From the NCBI RefSeq assembly GCF_000970025.1, contig NZ_CP009528.1:2529168-2593167 (forward strand): 64,000 bases of DNA, given 5' to 3'. A program made the translations under genes and the position numbers. Positions 52,101 through 61,862 of this stretch are shown piece by piece; position 1 is the first letter of the stretch, and each line of letters begins with the position of its first letter. Below the pieces are notes generated by a model that was given only the letters and a program-made list of their open reading frames with translations, was not told the DNA's origin and ran no database searches. Source of the DNA: Methanosarcina barkeri MS (GTDB taxonomy: Archaea > Halobacteriota > Methanosarcinia > Methanosarcinales > Methanosarcinaceae).

Positions 52101-52934
52101 ATGCCCTCGAAAGATCTACTTTTCGGAACCGCAGGAATTCCGAGAAGCTCAAAAGGAACAAGTAGTATCTCAGGAATCAAACGGATCAGGGAACTTGGCC
52201 TTGACTGTATGGAGCTTGAATTTGTCCAGGGAGTACGCATGGGCGAAAAAGGGGCAAAAAACGTCCTGGAAGCTGCAAATGACGAAGAGGTAGCCCTGAG
52301 CGTCCATGCCCCGTATTATATCAACCTGAATTCTTATGAAGAAAAAAAATTAAAAGCCAGCCTGGAAAGAATTTACAATGCCGCAAAAATAGGTAGTCTC
52401 TGCGGAGCCGAATCAATCGTACTGCATGCCGGATTTTATCAGAAAAGCAGCAAAAAAAGCACCTTTGAGAGCATATCAAAAGCCCTCAACGAACTTACCG
52501 GAAAATTCCGGGAAGAAGGAATACCTGCAGTCCTGCGCCCTGAAACTATGGGCAAACGTACACAATTTGGAACGCTTGAAGAAGTGCTTTCGCTAAGTGC
52601 AGAAATAGAAGGAGTCATGCCCTGCATTGATTTTTGCCATCTGCATGCGAGGGAAGGAAAGGAAAACTCTTACTCTGAGTTTACGGAAATTCTATCAAAA
52701 GTAGAGGAAAGCCTTGGAAAGGAAGGACTTTCGAACATGCACATGCATGTCTCAGGAGTTGAGTACGGCACGAGTGGAGAAAAGAGGCATCTGCCTTTGA
52801 AAGAATCTGATTTAAATTATCCCGAGCTTATAAAAACTTTAAAAGAATTCAAAGCCCAAGGAAGGGTCATACTTGAGAGTCCTATTCTTGAAGAAGACGC
52901 ACTTATGTTGAGGATGCTTTATAAAGAGATATAA
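52101..52934 (+). CDS. Endonuclease IV-like AP endonuclease (TIM barrel)
   Basis: 277 residues from ATG 52101 (TTG 52095 is possible). Metal-binding blocks of the Nfo/AP2EC fold are present in order: LSVHAPYYINLNS (His near 69), IVLHAGFYQKSS (His near 111), RPETMGKRTQFG (Glu near 147), IDFCHLHARE (Asp, His), MHMHVSGVEYG (His), GEKRHLPL (His) and ILESPILEED (Glu). These nine residues bind three zinc ions in the bacterial enzyme, which nicks abasic DNA. Second gene of a two-gene unit with the 110-aa protein. Confidence 0.88.
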   Translation: MPSKDLLFGTAGIPRSSKGTSSISGIKRIRELGLDCMELEFVQGVRMGEKGAKNVLEAANDEEVALSVHAPYYINLNSYEEKKLKASLERIYNAAKIGSLCGAESIVLHAGFYQKSSKKSTFESISKALNELTGKFREEGIPAVLRPETMGKRTQFGTLEEVLSLSAEIEGVMPCIDFCHLHAREGKENSYSEFTEILSKVEESLGKEGLSNMHMHVSGVEYGTSGEKRHLPLKESDLNYPELIKTLKEFKAQGRVILESPILEEDALMLRMLYKEI

Positions 52935-53169
52935 TTTTGATTTTAGAATCTTTTTAAAATTTACCTGGGTGCTCATAACCCAAACAAAAATGTATCCGAT
53001 ATTCCGGATAAAACTCTAATATATTTTTTATTTTTTGTTTAAGCTTTTTAGAAAATAGCTTACAGGTAAAAGAGATTAATATGTACCTGACATTGCAAGC
53101 ACATATTACTCAAAATAATATTAAGGATGCATTTTAAGCAAGTCCAATTGAGAAAGCGATTCCTGTATA
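52935..53169. other. Short AT-rich spacer, nothing recognised
   Basis: No gene or repeat of note between two convergent genes. Confidence 0.4.
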
Positions 53170-53460
53170 TTATTGAATACCGCTCCAACTGTATTGCTTA
53201 CCGCTATATTGATACTTACCCTTTTTAGCCTCACGCTTTGCTAAATACGTTGCCTTGTATTTAATCACTAAGTAAACTCCAGCCAGGCCCACAAGAATGT
53301 AGACCAGCCGCGAGAGAATGGATTTTTTTCCAAATATAGCCGCTACCAGATTGAAGTTCAGGAGCCCTACAAGACCCCAGTTAAGAGCCCCTATTATTGT
53401 TAGCAGCTTAGCCGGAATGTATAGAGTATTATCCGTAAGCATTTTATGCATTTTACGCAT
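53170..53460 (-). CDS. DUF378-family small membrane protein
   Basis: 96 residues from ATG 53460, which follows a clear GGGGAGG; the longer frame to 53556 has no such site. Two membrane helices carry the DUF378 pattern: AKLLTIIGALNWGLVGLLNF and SRLVYILVGLAGVYLVIKY. The C-terminus is basic then Tyr/Gln/Ser-rich (KYQYSGKQYSWSG). Function of the family is unknown. Confidence 0.88.
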   Translation of the reverse strand: MRKMHKMLTDNTLYIPAKLLTIIGALNWGLVGLLNFNLVAAIFGKKSILSRLVYILVGLAGVYLVIKYKATYLAKREAKKGKYQYSGKQYSWSGIQ

Positions 53461-54707
53461 CTTTATCAAACCTCCCCACTGAAATAGAGCACTCACAAAG
53501 GACAGATCATCTTTTTCTGACTTGGGAAACTCCAGGCTTTTGGATGATCCAATCACTTGCTCTCGTAAACAATGTTGGAGCTAAGATATTATGAATCTAT
53601 TCCTTAACCTTCTATCCTTAACCTGCTATCGGGCGTAAAAAAAATAAATTTCAAGATACTCATCTCGATATACCCATCTATTGAAGCGTACTCAAGAAGG
53701 AATAGTAAAGCTGTAGGATTAACCTCAAATAATGTGAATACCTTAGAAACCACCCTTAAATCAAGAGCCATTTACCCATTTGACATAATGATGCAGACTC
53801 ATTACAACCTGATTCAGTACTTATTGGTTAAAGCATATCAACCTGCCTTCGCTTATTTCACTTCACGATTCTTACGATGGTTCCACTTTATGTTCTTCAT
53901 AGTATTCTTATCCCATCCAATTATCAAAGCCAGGTTCCTTGGAGTTCTTGATATTATCATGTGAGCTTCACACGCAAATGTTATCATTTATGAATGAACC
54001 TGTTCATGATTTAAAATGGACTAAATTTGTACCAAAGTTAAGGTCAGCCTGTGACCATCCTGAAAACACCCTTGCAACGCTGTCAAGTCACAGGACCTAG
54101 CAAATCCAGCCATTTTGAGCATATGAGTACGTCATCCCACAGGAAAACTTTCTAGGGTGATACATTTCTCAACCCGACATACAATACTTCAAAATATCAC
54201 TTAATGGAGGAAGTATCTGACCTCCTTTTGCATGTTTTCACTCTGAACCAATTCTTTGGAGTAGAGAACCAGAATCAAAAGAGCTAAATGAAATACCAGT
54301 TTTTGGTCAAAAATCTGAATAGTCAGGCTTTTGAAACAAGCTCATTAACAAATTGGAAACCAGAAAAAATTTGATTATATAGGGGCGGCTGATGCTTGAA
54401 TATACCTTAATTGTCAAATCATAAAATATAAATAAACCCAGTTCCTTTTTAGTTTGAAATCTAACAGTACGAAACTGAATAATAAGATTGAACACGGTCA
54501 TAATTCGGATGATAAGATATATTAAAATCCAGTCAAATTGGATAAAACAAGGAAAGCCATTAAAACCAGCAGATTCGACTAAGAAACACCTCGCAAACAA
54601 ACCTGCTGGATAAGAAATGTCTCGTAAAAAAACCTCTAATGGCTACTATCCTGCCTTTATCATCTGAATCATGACTGGAAAATTAGGACTGGAAGAAAGC
54701 CCTGACT
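53461..54707. other. 1.2-kb intergenic region, possible decayed transposase
   Basis: No intact gene. Read leftward, 53800-53965 gives HDNIKNSKEPGFDNWMG, a stop and then EYYEEHKVEPS, which looks like broken coding sequence. No IS end was found. The remainder, to the marR gene, is featureless. Confidence 0.35.
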
Positions 54708-54716
54708 GTGATACCA

Positions 54717-55166
54717 ATGAAGGAAGAAAAAATAAAAGAAACAGTAAAACTTCAGTTTGAGATTATTAATCTGTTTCAAAAAAATTTTGCCAAAATATTT
54801 CACAAGACAGTGGACAGTCCATATGGCCTGAATAAAAATCAGAACCGAGCTATTTTGATTATCGGGGCAATAGATAATATTATGCCTACGACCCTGGGGC
54901 AATGTCTTGATCTTCAGAAGGGAAGCTTGACAAGTATGATCGATGCTCTGGAAAGAGAAGGGCTTGTCTGCAGAAAAAAAGACCCTCAGGATCGAAGAAA
55001 AACCCTGATTTCTCTCACCGAAAAGGGAAAAGATTACAGGAAATGGTTCATAGGAGAACTTGAAGAAAATACCTCCCGGATTCTCAGAAGGCTGGATGAA
55101 AAGGATATCCTTGCATACAAGGAGAGCCTGCAAATAATGCTTACAACGCTGAAGAAGCTTGATTGA
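54717..55166 (+). CDS. MarR-family transcriptional regulator
   Basis: 149 residues from ATG 54717 (GTG 54708 would add three). Winged-helix DNA-binding motif: LGQCLDLQKGSLTSMIDALE (about 58-77), then the wing GLVCRKKDPQDRRKTLISLT and TEKGKDYRKW. The N- and C-terminal helices for dimerisation are present. Such proteins usually repress a nearby operon and let go on binding a small phenolic or oxidising ligand. No exporter gene is adjacent; a 31-bp palindrome 450 bases downstream is a possible operator. Confidence 0.9.
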   Translation: MKEEKIKETVKLQFEIINLFQKNFAKIFHKTVDSPYGLNKNQNRAILIIGAIDNIMPTTLGQCLDLQKGSLTSMIDALEREGLVCRKKDPQDRRKTLISLTEKGKDYRKWFIGELEENTSRILRRLDEKDILAYKESLQIMLTTLKKLD

Positions 55167-55618
55167 TACTGCCAACAAAAAAACAGTGCAGGAGAGAAGC
55201 TTGATGATACTGTCTGAACAAAAAATCGTGAAGGGGAGGCAATGGACATCAAGCTAGAAACTCAAGAGACTGGGGGTTATAGAAATAAGGCAAAAATTTA
55301 TGTCGGACTACTGAGTTTGAATGAAGCTATAGCAAGGAAAATCCATGGATTTACCCAGCGGTAAGACCAAAAATCAATTCTGTTTGATTCTGTGCTGGAA
55401 AAAATAAAAAAGAAAGAATATCTGAAAGTTTAAAAGTAACTTCTGCTTTTTTTAGAACATAGGCCCGAAGCAACTGACTGAAAAGCTCAAAGCTGAACTC
55501 CTTCTGTCTCTTAACGGCTCTTAATAAAACCTTAAAGGACCTCATTTCTACGGAGAATCAAAACCTACTATTGTGAATCTAAAGCCTGTTTTTTAAACCT
55601 TCAAAGATATGAAAGCTT

Positions 55619-55649
55619 TATCACATATAAGATATACTTATATATGATA
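55619..55649. promoter_or_regulatory. 31-bp near-perfect palindrome, operator candidate
   Basis: Arms tatcacatataag and cttatatatgata (12 of 13 match) flank a 5-base centre. It lies about 80 bases before the small frame at 55728 and 450 bases after the marR gene. Its length and symmetry fit a MarR-type dimer site. It also contains TATA-like strings, so binding could block the promoter. Confidence 0.6.
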
Positions 55650-55727
55650 ACTAGGTAATAAGTTGCCGTAAGCCGGTTAATTAGTTATTATAAAATTAAA
55701 AGAGAATAGAATCAAAAGGTAGCAAAA

Positions 55728-55865
55728 ATGAAGGAAATAGTTTCACAAAAACCCCTGGATCCAGTTCTACATGGTTTCCTCTTGAGAGATAGCAGGCCCG
55801 TACAGATTTCAAAAATAATGAGCTTTCTGAAGTGTTTCCCGGAAAAAATTAAATCTGAAAAATAA
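55728..55865 (+). CDS. Small 45-aa protein, unknown
   Basis: ATG 55728 with AAAGGT eight bases upstream and a palindrome/TATA region further up. The peptide reads MKEIVSQKPLDPVLHGFLLR and ends FPEKIKSEK. Compact size, a ribosome site and a possible operator make it plausible as a real gene, perhaps the MarR target or the start of a lost gene. Not recognised. Confidence 0.4.
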   Translation: MKEIVSQKPLDPVLHGFLLRDSRPVQISKIMSFLKCFPEKIKSEK

Positions 55866-56184
55866 AAGCTTAAGGCGCAATTAAAAAGTGAATGTACGAG
55901 TTTTATTTTGAAGTAAAAATGAAAATACAATAAAAATACTAAAAATGAAAATACGACTCAGTTTCATAATTTAATGATTTCTCATTTTTTCTGTCCTTAA
56001 AACTTCACTTTTCTCTGTTAACTGCTCAAATAACCTGTAATAATCCTTGAGAAACGATTTCTTTGACAGTAATGCCAAAGAATTATTTTACTCCGTTAAT
56101 TTTTCACTAAATTTTTTGACTAAAATCGATATGCTCCGCTACTTAATCCTTAACTCAGCTCTCAAAAATCTCTTTTACTAAAGC
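55866..56184. other. AT-rich spacer, nothing recognised
   Basis: No gene. I looked for the left end of the adjacent transposon but could not fix it. Confidence 0.35.
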
Positions 56185-57517
56185 TTAAATGGAGTAAATA
56201 ATCTGAACAATTCCAGAAATGACTTTTGGTTTCTTGAGCAAATTTAATCTTCTCATTTGGGCAAGTTTGATCTGATTCTCAGTTCCTTTATCAGTCCTGA
56301 ACTGCTTCTTGTTATCCGTTTTTAGACTTTTTGAATAATAGCTTTCAATAGGATTATTTGTCGCTGGCGCTCCTGGAAGATAATGGAACAAAGTAAGATT
56401 TAGCCAGTGTTTATTGATCATCCACAATCGTTTTTGAACCAATTCATCATATGTTCTTATATTTTCCATTAATTTATTGAAGTTATATTTTGCTTTTTCA
56501 AGACTATTAAGTGGAAGATTTTCCTTTTTCCATCTTCTTTCAAGCTTTAATTTATTTTAATACTTGTAAAATTTTTTTGCTTTTTCACTCCATTCCTGAT
56601 GTTTTTCTTCTTTATTAACTAAGTTAGGTTCTTCAGATAGAAGTTCTTCCAGAAATTTAATCTCATTCTCTCGATTGTAGAATATATTCAATAACCTGTA
56701 CTTCAATACAATAACCTGTACTTCAATATAATAACCTGTACTTCAATAGTTCCTGTTCAATTGTTGTATTTTTTGGGAAATCACTAACAGTAAGCTTGTT
56801 TAAGTGCATCAAACAATATTGATGGACTAACTTATCCCCAAAAATTTCCTTTAATATATCAGGGTATCTCTTATCAAAATCCGTAACGATAAACACAGGC
56901 TCTGATGCATCCAGATTTTTTTGTAAAAATCCCTTGATGATTTCTGAGCTCTTATCTTCAAAAAGTTCATCTGCTCTCATTCTTTGAGTTTTTGCATCCA
57001 GTAAGGTTAAACGGTATTTCTGACATCTTCCTTCTTTTGGATGTTGTTCGTCATAGTGCACCATATGTATATTTTCTGAAAATGGAACAGTTTCTTGTTC
57101 CATTTCTTCGTAGAATGCTCTTAAAATAGTGCTTCTTGATCTTGGATAGATGAAGTCCATTATGTCAGAAATTCCATCGTATGAAACGTTATGGTATCTG
57201 AGTAACTGGAAGAAATCATTGAATGAATCAAAAAGTAAAGTCTTCAAATCTTCCCAAAAACTATAATCTTCTTCGTGTGTACTACCACAATTTGAGCATT
57301 TATATCGACCAATGTTGATTTCTCCAAGACCTTCTTTAGTATGGGGATTACAGCCAGTATGAACCATTGGAGTACTACAAATGGAACAGACTGGAGGAAT
57401 TTTTCTACGAAAAATTCCTCGTGTAGTATATTCATAATCGTTTCCAAAACAACCAAAAACGTCTAAGAGAGCAGGGAGCTCCGAAAAGTTATTAAGAGTT
57501 AGGTTTATAGTTGCCAT
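56185..57517 (-). pseudogene. DDE transposase with zinc motif, broken by a 20-bp triplication and a stop codon
   Basis: Part 1 (57517-56723) has an N-terminal zinc-binding block (CSICSTPMVHTGC, then YKCSNCGSTHEE) and the DDE region VHYDEQHPKEGR (first Asp) and VFIVTDFDKRYPDILKEIFG (second Asp). Part 2 continues after an out-of-frame triple repeat of a 20-bp string at about 56698-56755, then a TAA inside KKFYKY-NKLKLERRW, then NNPIESYYSKSLKTDNKKQF with the catalytic Glu. The style is that of ISH6-like archaeal transposases, recalled and not searched. Confidence 0.85.
56698..56755. repeat. 20-bp triplication inside the transposase gene
   Basis: Three copies of aataacctgtacttcaatac (variants at the last bases) occupy this stretch. 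Two extra copies add 40 bases, which is not a multiple of three, so the frame shifts and the protein ends LLKYRLLY instead of continuing LLKYRLLNIFYNREN. Confidence 0.9.
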
Positions 57518-57710
57518 TGTTTTTGCCGTAACATCATTACATAATTATAGAATTATAATTTTGTGTAGTGATGTTACACTTACTTTTATCACTAGATTTT
57601 GGAACAGAGTCATTCAAAGTTTAATGTTATAATTTTCCCTCAACAGCTCTGTAAGTTCCGTGAAAAACAATCAAATAAGGATAAATGAAATACAAAGAAG
57701 GCAATAAAAA

Positions 57711-58469
57711 ATGAAAAATAGGGAAAAGTTGTATGTACTTTTAGCTTCAACAGCCCTTATTTTATCCTTTTCAATTTCTGCTTTATCCGTTGCATCGGCG
57801 TCGAGTGACCAGAATGGTTCGGTAATTGTTACTCAGACTCAGGTTATGACAAGTAATGGGACAGTAATCAATGAGTCGTCCTCGCAGTCATCTCCGATTG
57901 TCTACAGTAGCAAAGTCGTATGGCATTATGACAATAGCACTGATAATGGAAGTGTAGATAGTGTAAATATTTATGCTTCCAACTTCTCGATTTCTAAAAA
58001 CGTTCAGATAGCCTCAAATGAAGCTAATCAGTGGCTGTCGGATGTTCCATTTCTTTCCAGTGAAATAAATCAATTGAGGCCTTTTATCTCGAATGACAGG
58101 ACTCTATGGGACAACTGGTTCAACGGGCTCATGAACAAGGACTTCAATAACATTGATAATTCAGATGATTGGTTCAATGACCTTTTGAATGACGATTTAC
58201 ACATGAATTCTCTTGACTCAAACCTTCAGAAAGTTGATTTTTCTGCATCTCCAACCTCCGGAAATGCGCCACTGGAAGTCGCTTTCACTGATAATAGTAC
58301 AGGGTCGCCCACATCATGGAACTGGAACTTTGGAGATGGGACGAATTCAACAAAAGAAAATCCTGTGCACACGTACAACCGCTCAGGACAATATACAGTT
58401 ACCTTAACAGAGAAAAACAATACCTACTGCGGCACTAAATCCGTATTTAACTATGTCAAAGTCGCATAA
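57711..58469 (+). CDS. Secreted protein with one C-terminal PKD domain
   Basis: 252 residues. Signal peptide (LYVLLASTALILSFSISALSVASA, to about residue 31), a Ser/Thr/Val-rich stretch, then an acidic region with repeats DWFNDLLNDDLHMNS and DNWFNGLMNKDFNN (about 140-165), and one PKD domain (about 175-250: VDFSASPTSGNAPLEV, WNWNFGDGTNSTKENPVHTY). No anchor is visible. It is a smaller relative of the giant surface proteins at 8-20 kb and may share their partner. It is a single-gene unit. Confidence 0.85.
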   Translation: MKNREKLYVLLASTALILSFSISALSVASASSDQNGSVIVTQTQVMTSNGTVINESSSQSSPIVYSSKVVWHYDNSTDNGSVDSVNIYASNFSISKNVQIASNEANQWLSDVPFLSSEINQLRPFISNDRTLWDNWFNGLMNKDFNNIDNSDDWFNDLLNDDLHMNSLDSNLQKVDFSASPTSGNAPLEVAFTDNSTGSPTSWNWNFGDGTNSTKENPVHTYNRSGQYTVTLTEKNNTYCGTKSVFNYVKVA

Positions 58470-58737
58470 GGGAAGTGAATGCCTTAAAGTGAAAAACGAT
58501 GAAAAGTGAAAAACAATAGTGAGTAAAAGTGGGAGTTATTTTTCTTTTTCTACACAAGCTTACTTTTCTGTACAAGCTTATTTTTCTACATCAGCTTTTT
58601 ATTTAAAAAGTCTGCTTCTTAGTTAAAAAGTTTATTAATTATTTTAAATTGTGCAAATTCTTTGACTGTTATACTTATACCTTAAATCTTCTGTCCTTAA
58701 ATGAAGTTTATATCTTCTAACTCCATACTCTTATAGC

Positions 58738-59259
58738 ATGGCATCTTCTTTATTGAGTCCTCTGGCGATGCCTGAAATAGAAGGCATCCGAATCCCAATG
58801 AATTTTTATGTAGTTCTTAAGGAACCTGTACCTCTGGCTGGTATGTCTTATCCCGGAATGTACACGCCCTGGAAGAAAATTAAGAATGCAGGTTTCTCAA
58901 GTGTTGTATGTCTCTGTGATTCTGAAGTATCTTATAACCCCTATCCTCTCAAGGTTCTTTTTTCTGCAGAATTAGAAGACCTCCATTATGGTAATTCTCC
59001 ATATGATCCTGACACTCTTGAATGGCTTGTAAGAAAGGCAACGAATGTAATACTAGAAGAAATGGATACAGGAAAAGGTATTGTTGTCCATTGCATGGGA
59101 GGTATAGGCAGAACTGGAACCGTTCTTGGTTGTGTGCTCAAAGATCTTGGTTTTCAGGCTGATGAAGTGATAAATTATCTGGACAATATAAACAAGCTCA
59201 GAGGTTTCAGAGGATGGCCGGAGACAGAATGGCAGGCGGGAATGGTACGCAGATATTGA
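58738..59259 (+). CDS. Dual-specificity protein phosphatase
   Basis: 173 residues. The Cys-x5-Arg active site is VVHCMGGIGRTGTVLG (about 117-132), with a conserved Asp upstream for acid catalysis in the LHYGNSPYDPDT region. It would remove phosphate from Tyr or Ser/Thr of unknown proteins, or from a small molecule. No ribosome site precedes the ATG at 58738; leaderless start is likely. No kinase is adjacent. Confidence 0.88.
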   Translation: MASSLLSPLAMPEIEGIRIPMNFYVVLKEPVPLAGMSYPGMYTPWKKIKNAGFSSVVCLCDSEVSYNPYPLKVLFSAELEDLHYGNSPYDPDTLEWLVRKATNVILEEMDTGKGIVVHCMGGIGRTGTVLGCVLKDLGFQADEVINYLDNINKLRGFRGWPETEWQAGMVRRY

Positions 59260-59318
59260 TACATTTGAAAATTGTTTATGAGTATATATAAGATCGACTT
59301 AATGATACCGTTTTTTTG

Positions 59319-59478
59319 ATTGCTATCAATTTGATAAATATTGATAGCAAAATTGAAAATAGACAGATTTTTAATTGTTATCAATTTGATAAATATTGAT
59401 AGCAAAATTGAAAATAGACAGATTTTTAATTGTTATCAATTTGATAGATATTGATAGCAAAATTGAAAATAGACAGAT
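59319..59478. repeat. 55-bp tandem repeat, three units, each with an inverted repeat
   Basis: The string tatcaatttgata-atattgatagcaa starts at 59324, 59379 and 59434, exactly 55 bases apart. In the first unit ttgctatcaat pairs with attgatagcaa (11 bp, loop 9); in the later units a one-base change (ttgttatcaat) leaves one mismatch. It lies downstream of the phosphatase gene. Confidence 0.95.
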
Positions 59479-59647
59479 TAGACTTAACCAAATAAAGCTG
59501 AATCATAGAGAACGATTGAAAAAAATAAGACTACATCCTCTGAATCTTAAAAAAATTTTGATGTATAGCTAAGTAACTTAGCTTACTATACACTTGTTTT
59601 ATCCTTTCAAAATTATCCTTTAAAGTTGCTTTCAAATATGTTTTTAT
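59479..59647. other. Spacer, nothing recognised
   Basis: No gene. The plus strand has a palindrome-like aagtaacttagcttac near 59575. Confidence 0.3.
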
Positions 59648-59854
59648 TCAGGCATTGTAAGCATCATAGAGCTGCCAGACCCATATAATCGGCCATAATA
59701 AAAATCCAGCCCCGAAAATAGGCATTGTCCCTGTGATAATGAAGGCTATCCAGATGCCCAGTGCTTTGAAAAGATGTCCCTTTACAAGCTGGCCCAGGCC
59801 AGGAATGAAAAAAGAAAACAATGCTGGAACTCCGTGTGTTCTGCAATAGTTCAT
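59648..59854 (-). CDS. Small TM2-like membrane protein
   Basis: 68 residues, two membrane helices: PALFSFFIPGLGQLVKGHLF, then IWIAFIITGTMPIFGAGFLL and IIWVWQLYDAYNA. The pattern GLGQ near the first helix end and the WxxxLYDAY end resemble small TM2/DUF-type membrane proteins. GAAGGT precedes the ATG. A truncated copy lies upstream at 59926-60039. Confidence 0.8.
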   Translation of the reverse strand: MNYCRTHGVPALFSFFIPGLGQLVKGHLFKALGIWIAFIITGTMPIFGAGFLLWPIIWVWQLYDAYNA

Positions 59855-59925
59855 AGAACTTACCTTCTTTAAGTACTTAATAAGAGGGTGTATGTAAATA
59901 GTTTAACATAAAAAGACCTTTCCCT

Positions 59926-60039
59926 TTAATATAAAAATCTTTTCCTTTTAAACAGTCCCTTTACAAGCTGGCCCAGGCCAGGAATGAAAAAAGAAAACAA
60001 CGCTGGAACTCCATGCGTTTTCTTGCAGTAAGAGTTCAT
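59926..60039 (-). pseudogene. Truncated copy of the TM2-like gene
   Basis: The first 27 or so codons repeat those of the gene at 59648-59854: MNSYCKKTHGVPALFSFFIP, then GLGQLVKG, followed by an unrelated short tail LFKRKRFLY and a stop. The second helix is lost. The DNA of the shared part is about 90% identical, so this is a partial duplication. Confidence 0.8.
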
Positions 60040-60443
60040 ATAACCACTACAAACCATTTTATCATCAACGGCAGAATAACAGTTTTTTTTAAATAATATA
60101 TTAGATAGCGGATATAAGTAACTTAACTTGCAGCCTTTCTTTTTGGAAGAGTCTAACATTGATTTAATTTGACGGTAAATTGAAAAATTCTGAAGTTGAA
60201 CTCTAAAGTTGACCCCTTAACTTTAATCCTTAAGTTTTATCCTTTCTTCTAACTTCTTGAAAATATATCCCAAAATTAATAAATATATATATTATTAAAC
60301 TATGAGATATATCTCAATTGCAATCCAAAAAAGAATCGGATGTGTAACTTAACATTTCAGGTGAACTTTCCTGAAAAATATTGTTTTTCAACCTACTAAA
60401 CATGGTTGTTTGTTTTAATTTATAGGTTGTATGGAGTCTGATT
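60040..60443. other. AT-rich spacer, nothing recognised
   Basis: No gene. It should contain the promoter of the following surface protein gene; TATA-like strings near 60280-60300 are candidates. Confidence 0.35.
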
Positions 60444-61703
60444 ATGGATAAACAGGACAGTAATAAGTCAATCTGGGAAAAAATTAAGTCAATGTGGAAC
60501 TCATTGCCAGAACTTTTAAAATTATTAGGTACCATACTGAGTATAGCTATTGCTCTAAAAGCTCTTTTTCCTGCAGCAGCGGTCGGAATTAGCAATTTTG
60601 ATGCAGGACCGGAAATTATTGAACCTGGAGGATCTTCTATTTTGAACTGGGACGTTTCTGGAGCTGACAATATTACAATAGAACCTGGTATAGGACCTGT
60701 AAGTTCAAATGGATCCATTCCTGTATCCCCTTCAGAGTCTACAACCTATAAATTGATAGCAACCGGTAAAGGAAATGAAAAAGTAGCGCTCTGCACGGTT
60801 ACGGTTAATAATGAATCTCAAGAGTCTCTGATCATCAGCTCATTTGATGCAAGTCCTGATTCCATCATGCCAGGCGAGAGTGCAGTCCTTAACTGGCACG
60901 TTTCCGGAGTTTCGAATGTTACTATCGAGCCTGATATAGGAGTTACAGAGCCAACCGGAACATTTACTGTGTCTCCTGCCGGCACTACGACATATAAACT
61001 TATAGCTTCAAATAGCGAAAAAGAAGATGCAGCTTACTGTACTGTTGCAGTTGAGGAAAATACTGACTCCTCCGAAAATGCTTCCACATCAAATCTTCAG
61101 TCTTCGGAAGAAAGCCTGACATCTCAGGAGAGTTCATCGACTACGGAAAATCCGACATCGGAAGATAACTCGGTATCGAAAGAGGATCAGGCATCACAGG
61201 ATCAGGCATCACAGGATGATTCGTCACTTCAGGATAACCAGGCATCGGAAGAAAATTCTACAGCGACAGAAAATCAGGAATCACAAGATGACTCATCACT
61301 TCAGGAAAATCAGGCATCTCAAGAAAAGCTGCCAACTATCGACTCGTTTAACGCAAATCCTGACACTCTTGAGAAAGGAAAGAGCTCAAGTTTAACCTGG
61401 AGTGTATCTGGAGCTTCAAAAGTCTCAATCAGTCCTGGAATAGGAACCGTAGGTCTAACTGGCAGCCAGAGCATATCCCCCAGTAAAACCACGACTTATA
61501 CCCTGACAGCCACAAATGAGTTAGGAAGCACGAAGGCTACCAAAGTCGTACTCGTACAGGAGTCCTCTGCATCTTCTTCTCAAAAAACGGCTTCTAACTC
61601 CAGTACATCAACTTCAACGCAAGAACAGCCCTCAACGGATAATAAGACAGAACTCAATGATTCCACCTCAGATACTGATTCCTCCGATAATGGGACACAA
61701 TAA
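60444..61703 (+). CDS. Membrane-anchored surface protein with three Ig-like domains
   Basis: 419 residues from ATG 60444 (GGAG seven bases upstream). Residues 1-25 are hydrophilic, 26-47 form one transmembrane helix (LLGTILSIAIALKALFPAAAV). Outside are Ig-like repeats at about 50-125, 130-210 and 295-375, each with an F-A-P-I-PG-S-LNW-VSGA-N-IEPGIG-V pattern and TTTYKLIA. A Ser/Gln/Glu/Asp-rich linker (repeats of SQDDSSLQ-NQAS) sits between the second and third, and a Ser/Thr-rich tail ends the chain. It is likely an extended stalk on the cell surface. Function unknown. Confidence 0.85.
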   Translation: MDKQDSNKSIWEKIKSMWNSLPELLKLLGTILSIAIALKALFPAAAVGISNFDAGPEIIEPGGSSILNWDVSGADNITIEPGIGPVSSNGSIPVSPSESTTYKLIATGKGNEKVALCTVTVNNESQESLIISSFDASPDSIMPGESAVLNWHVSGVSNVTIEPDIGVTEPTGTFTVSPAGTTTYKLIASNSEKEDAAYCTVAVEENTDSSENASTSNLQSSEESLTSQESSSTTENPTSEDNSVSKEDQASQDQASQDDSSLQDNQASEENSTATENQESQDDSSLQENQASQEKLPTIDSFNANPDTLEKGKSSSLTWSVSGASKVSISPGIGTVGLTGSQSISPSKTTTYTLTATNELGSTKATKVVLVQESSASSSQKTASNSSTSTSTQEQPSTDNKTELNDSTSDTDSSDNGTQ

Positions 61704-61862
61704 AAGATTTAATTTACAATTAATCTCTAAGGTTAGATAATCATTTAATTTCGACGCATAATTTCAGTAACGAAAGTAACGTTTCCAGTAAAAAACTTCA
61801 AAAAAACGAAAAATTCCCGGTAAAAAGAAAAAAATTCCGCAAGGATAAACCCTGCCAGAACT

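Noticed and set aside
53734-53964. Plus-strand 76-residue hydrophobic frame
   Set aside because: The opposite strand shows better, though broken, transposase-like coding, and there is no ribosome site.
55351-55545. Leftward 64-residue frame downstream of marR
   Set aside because: Low complexity, no ribosome site and no family resemblance.
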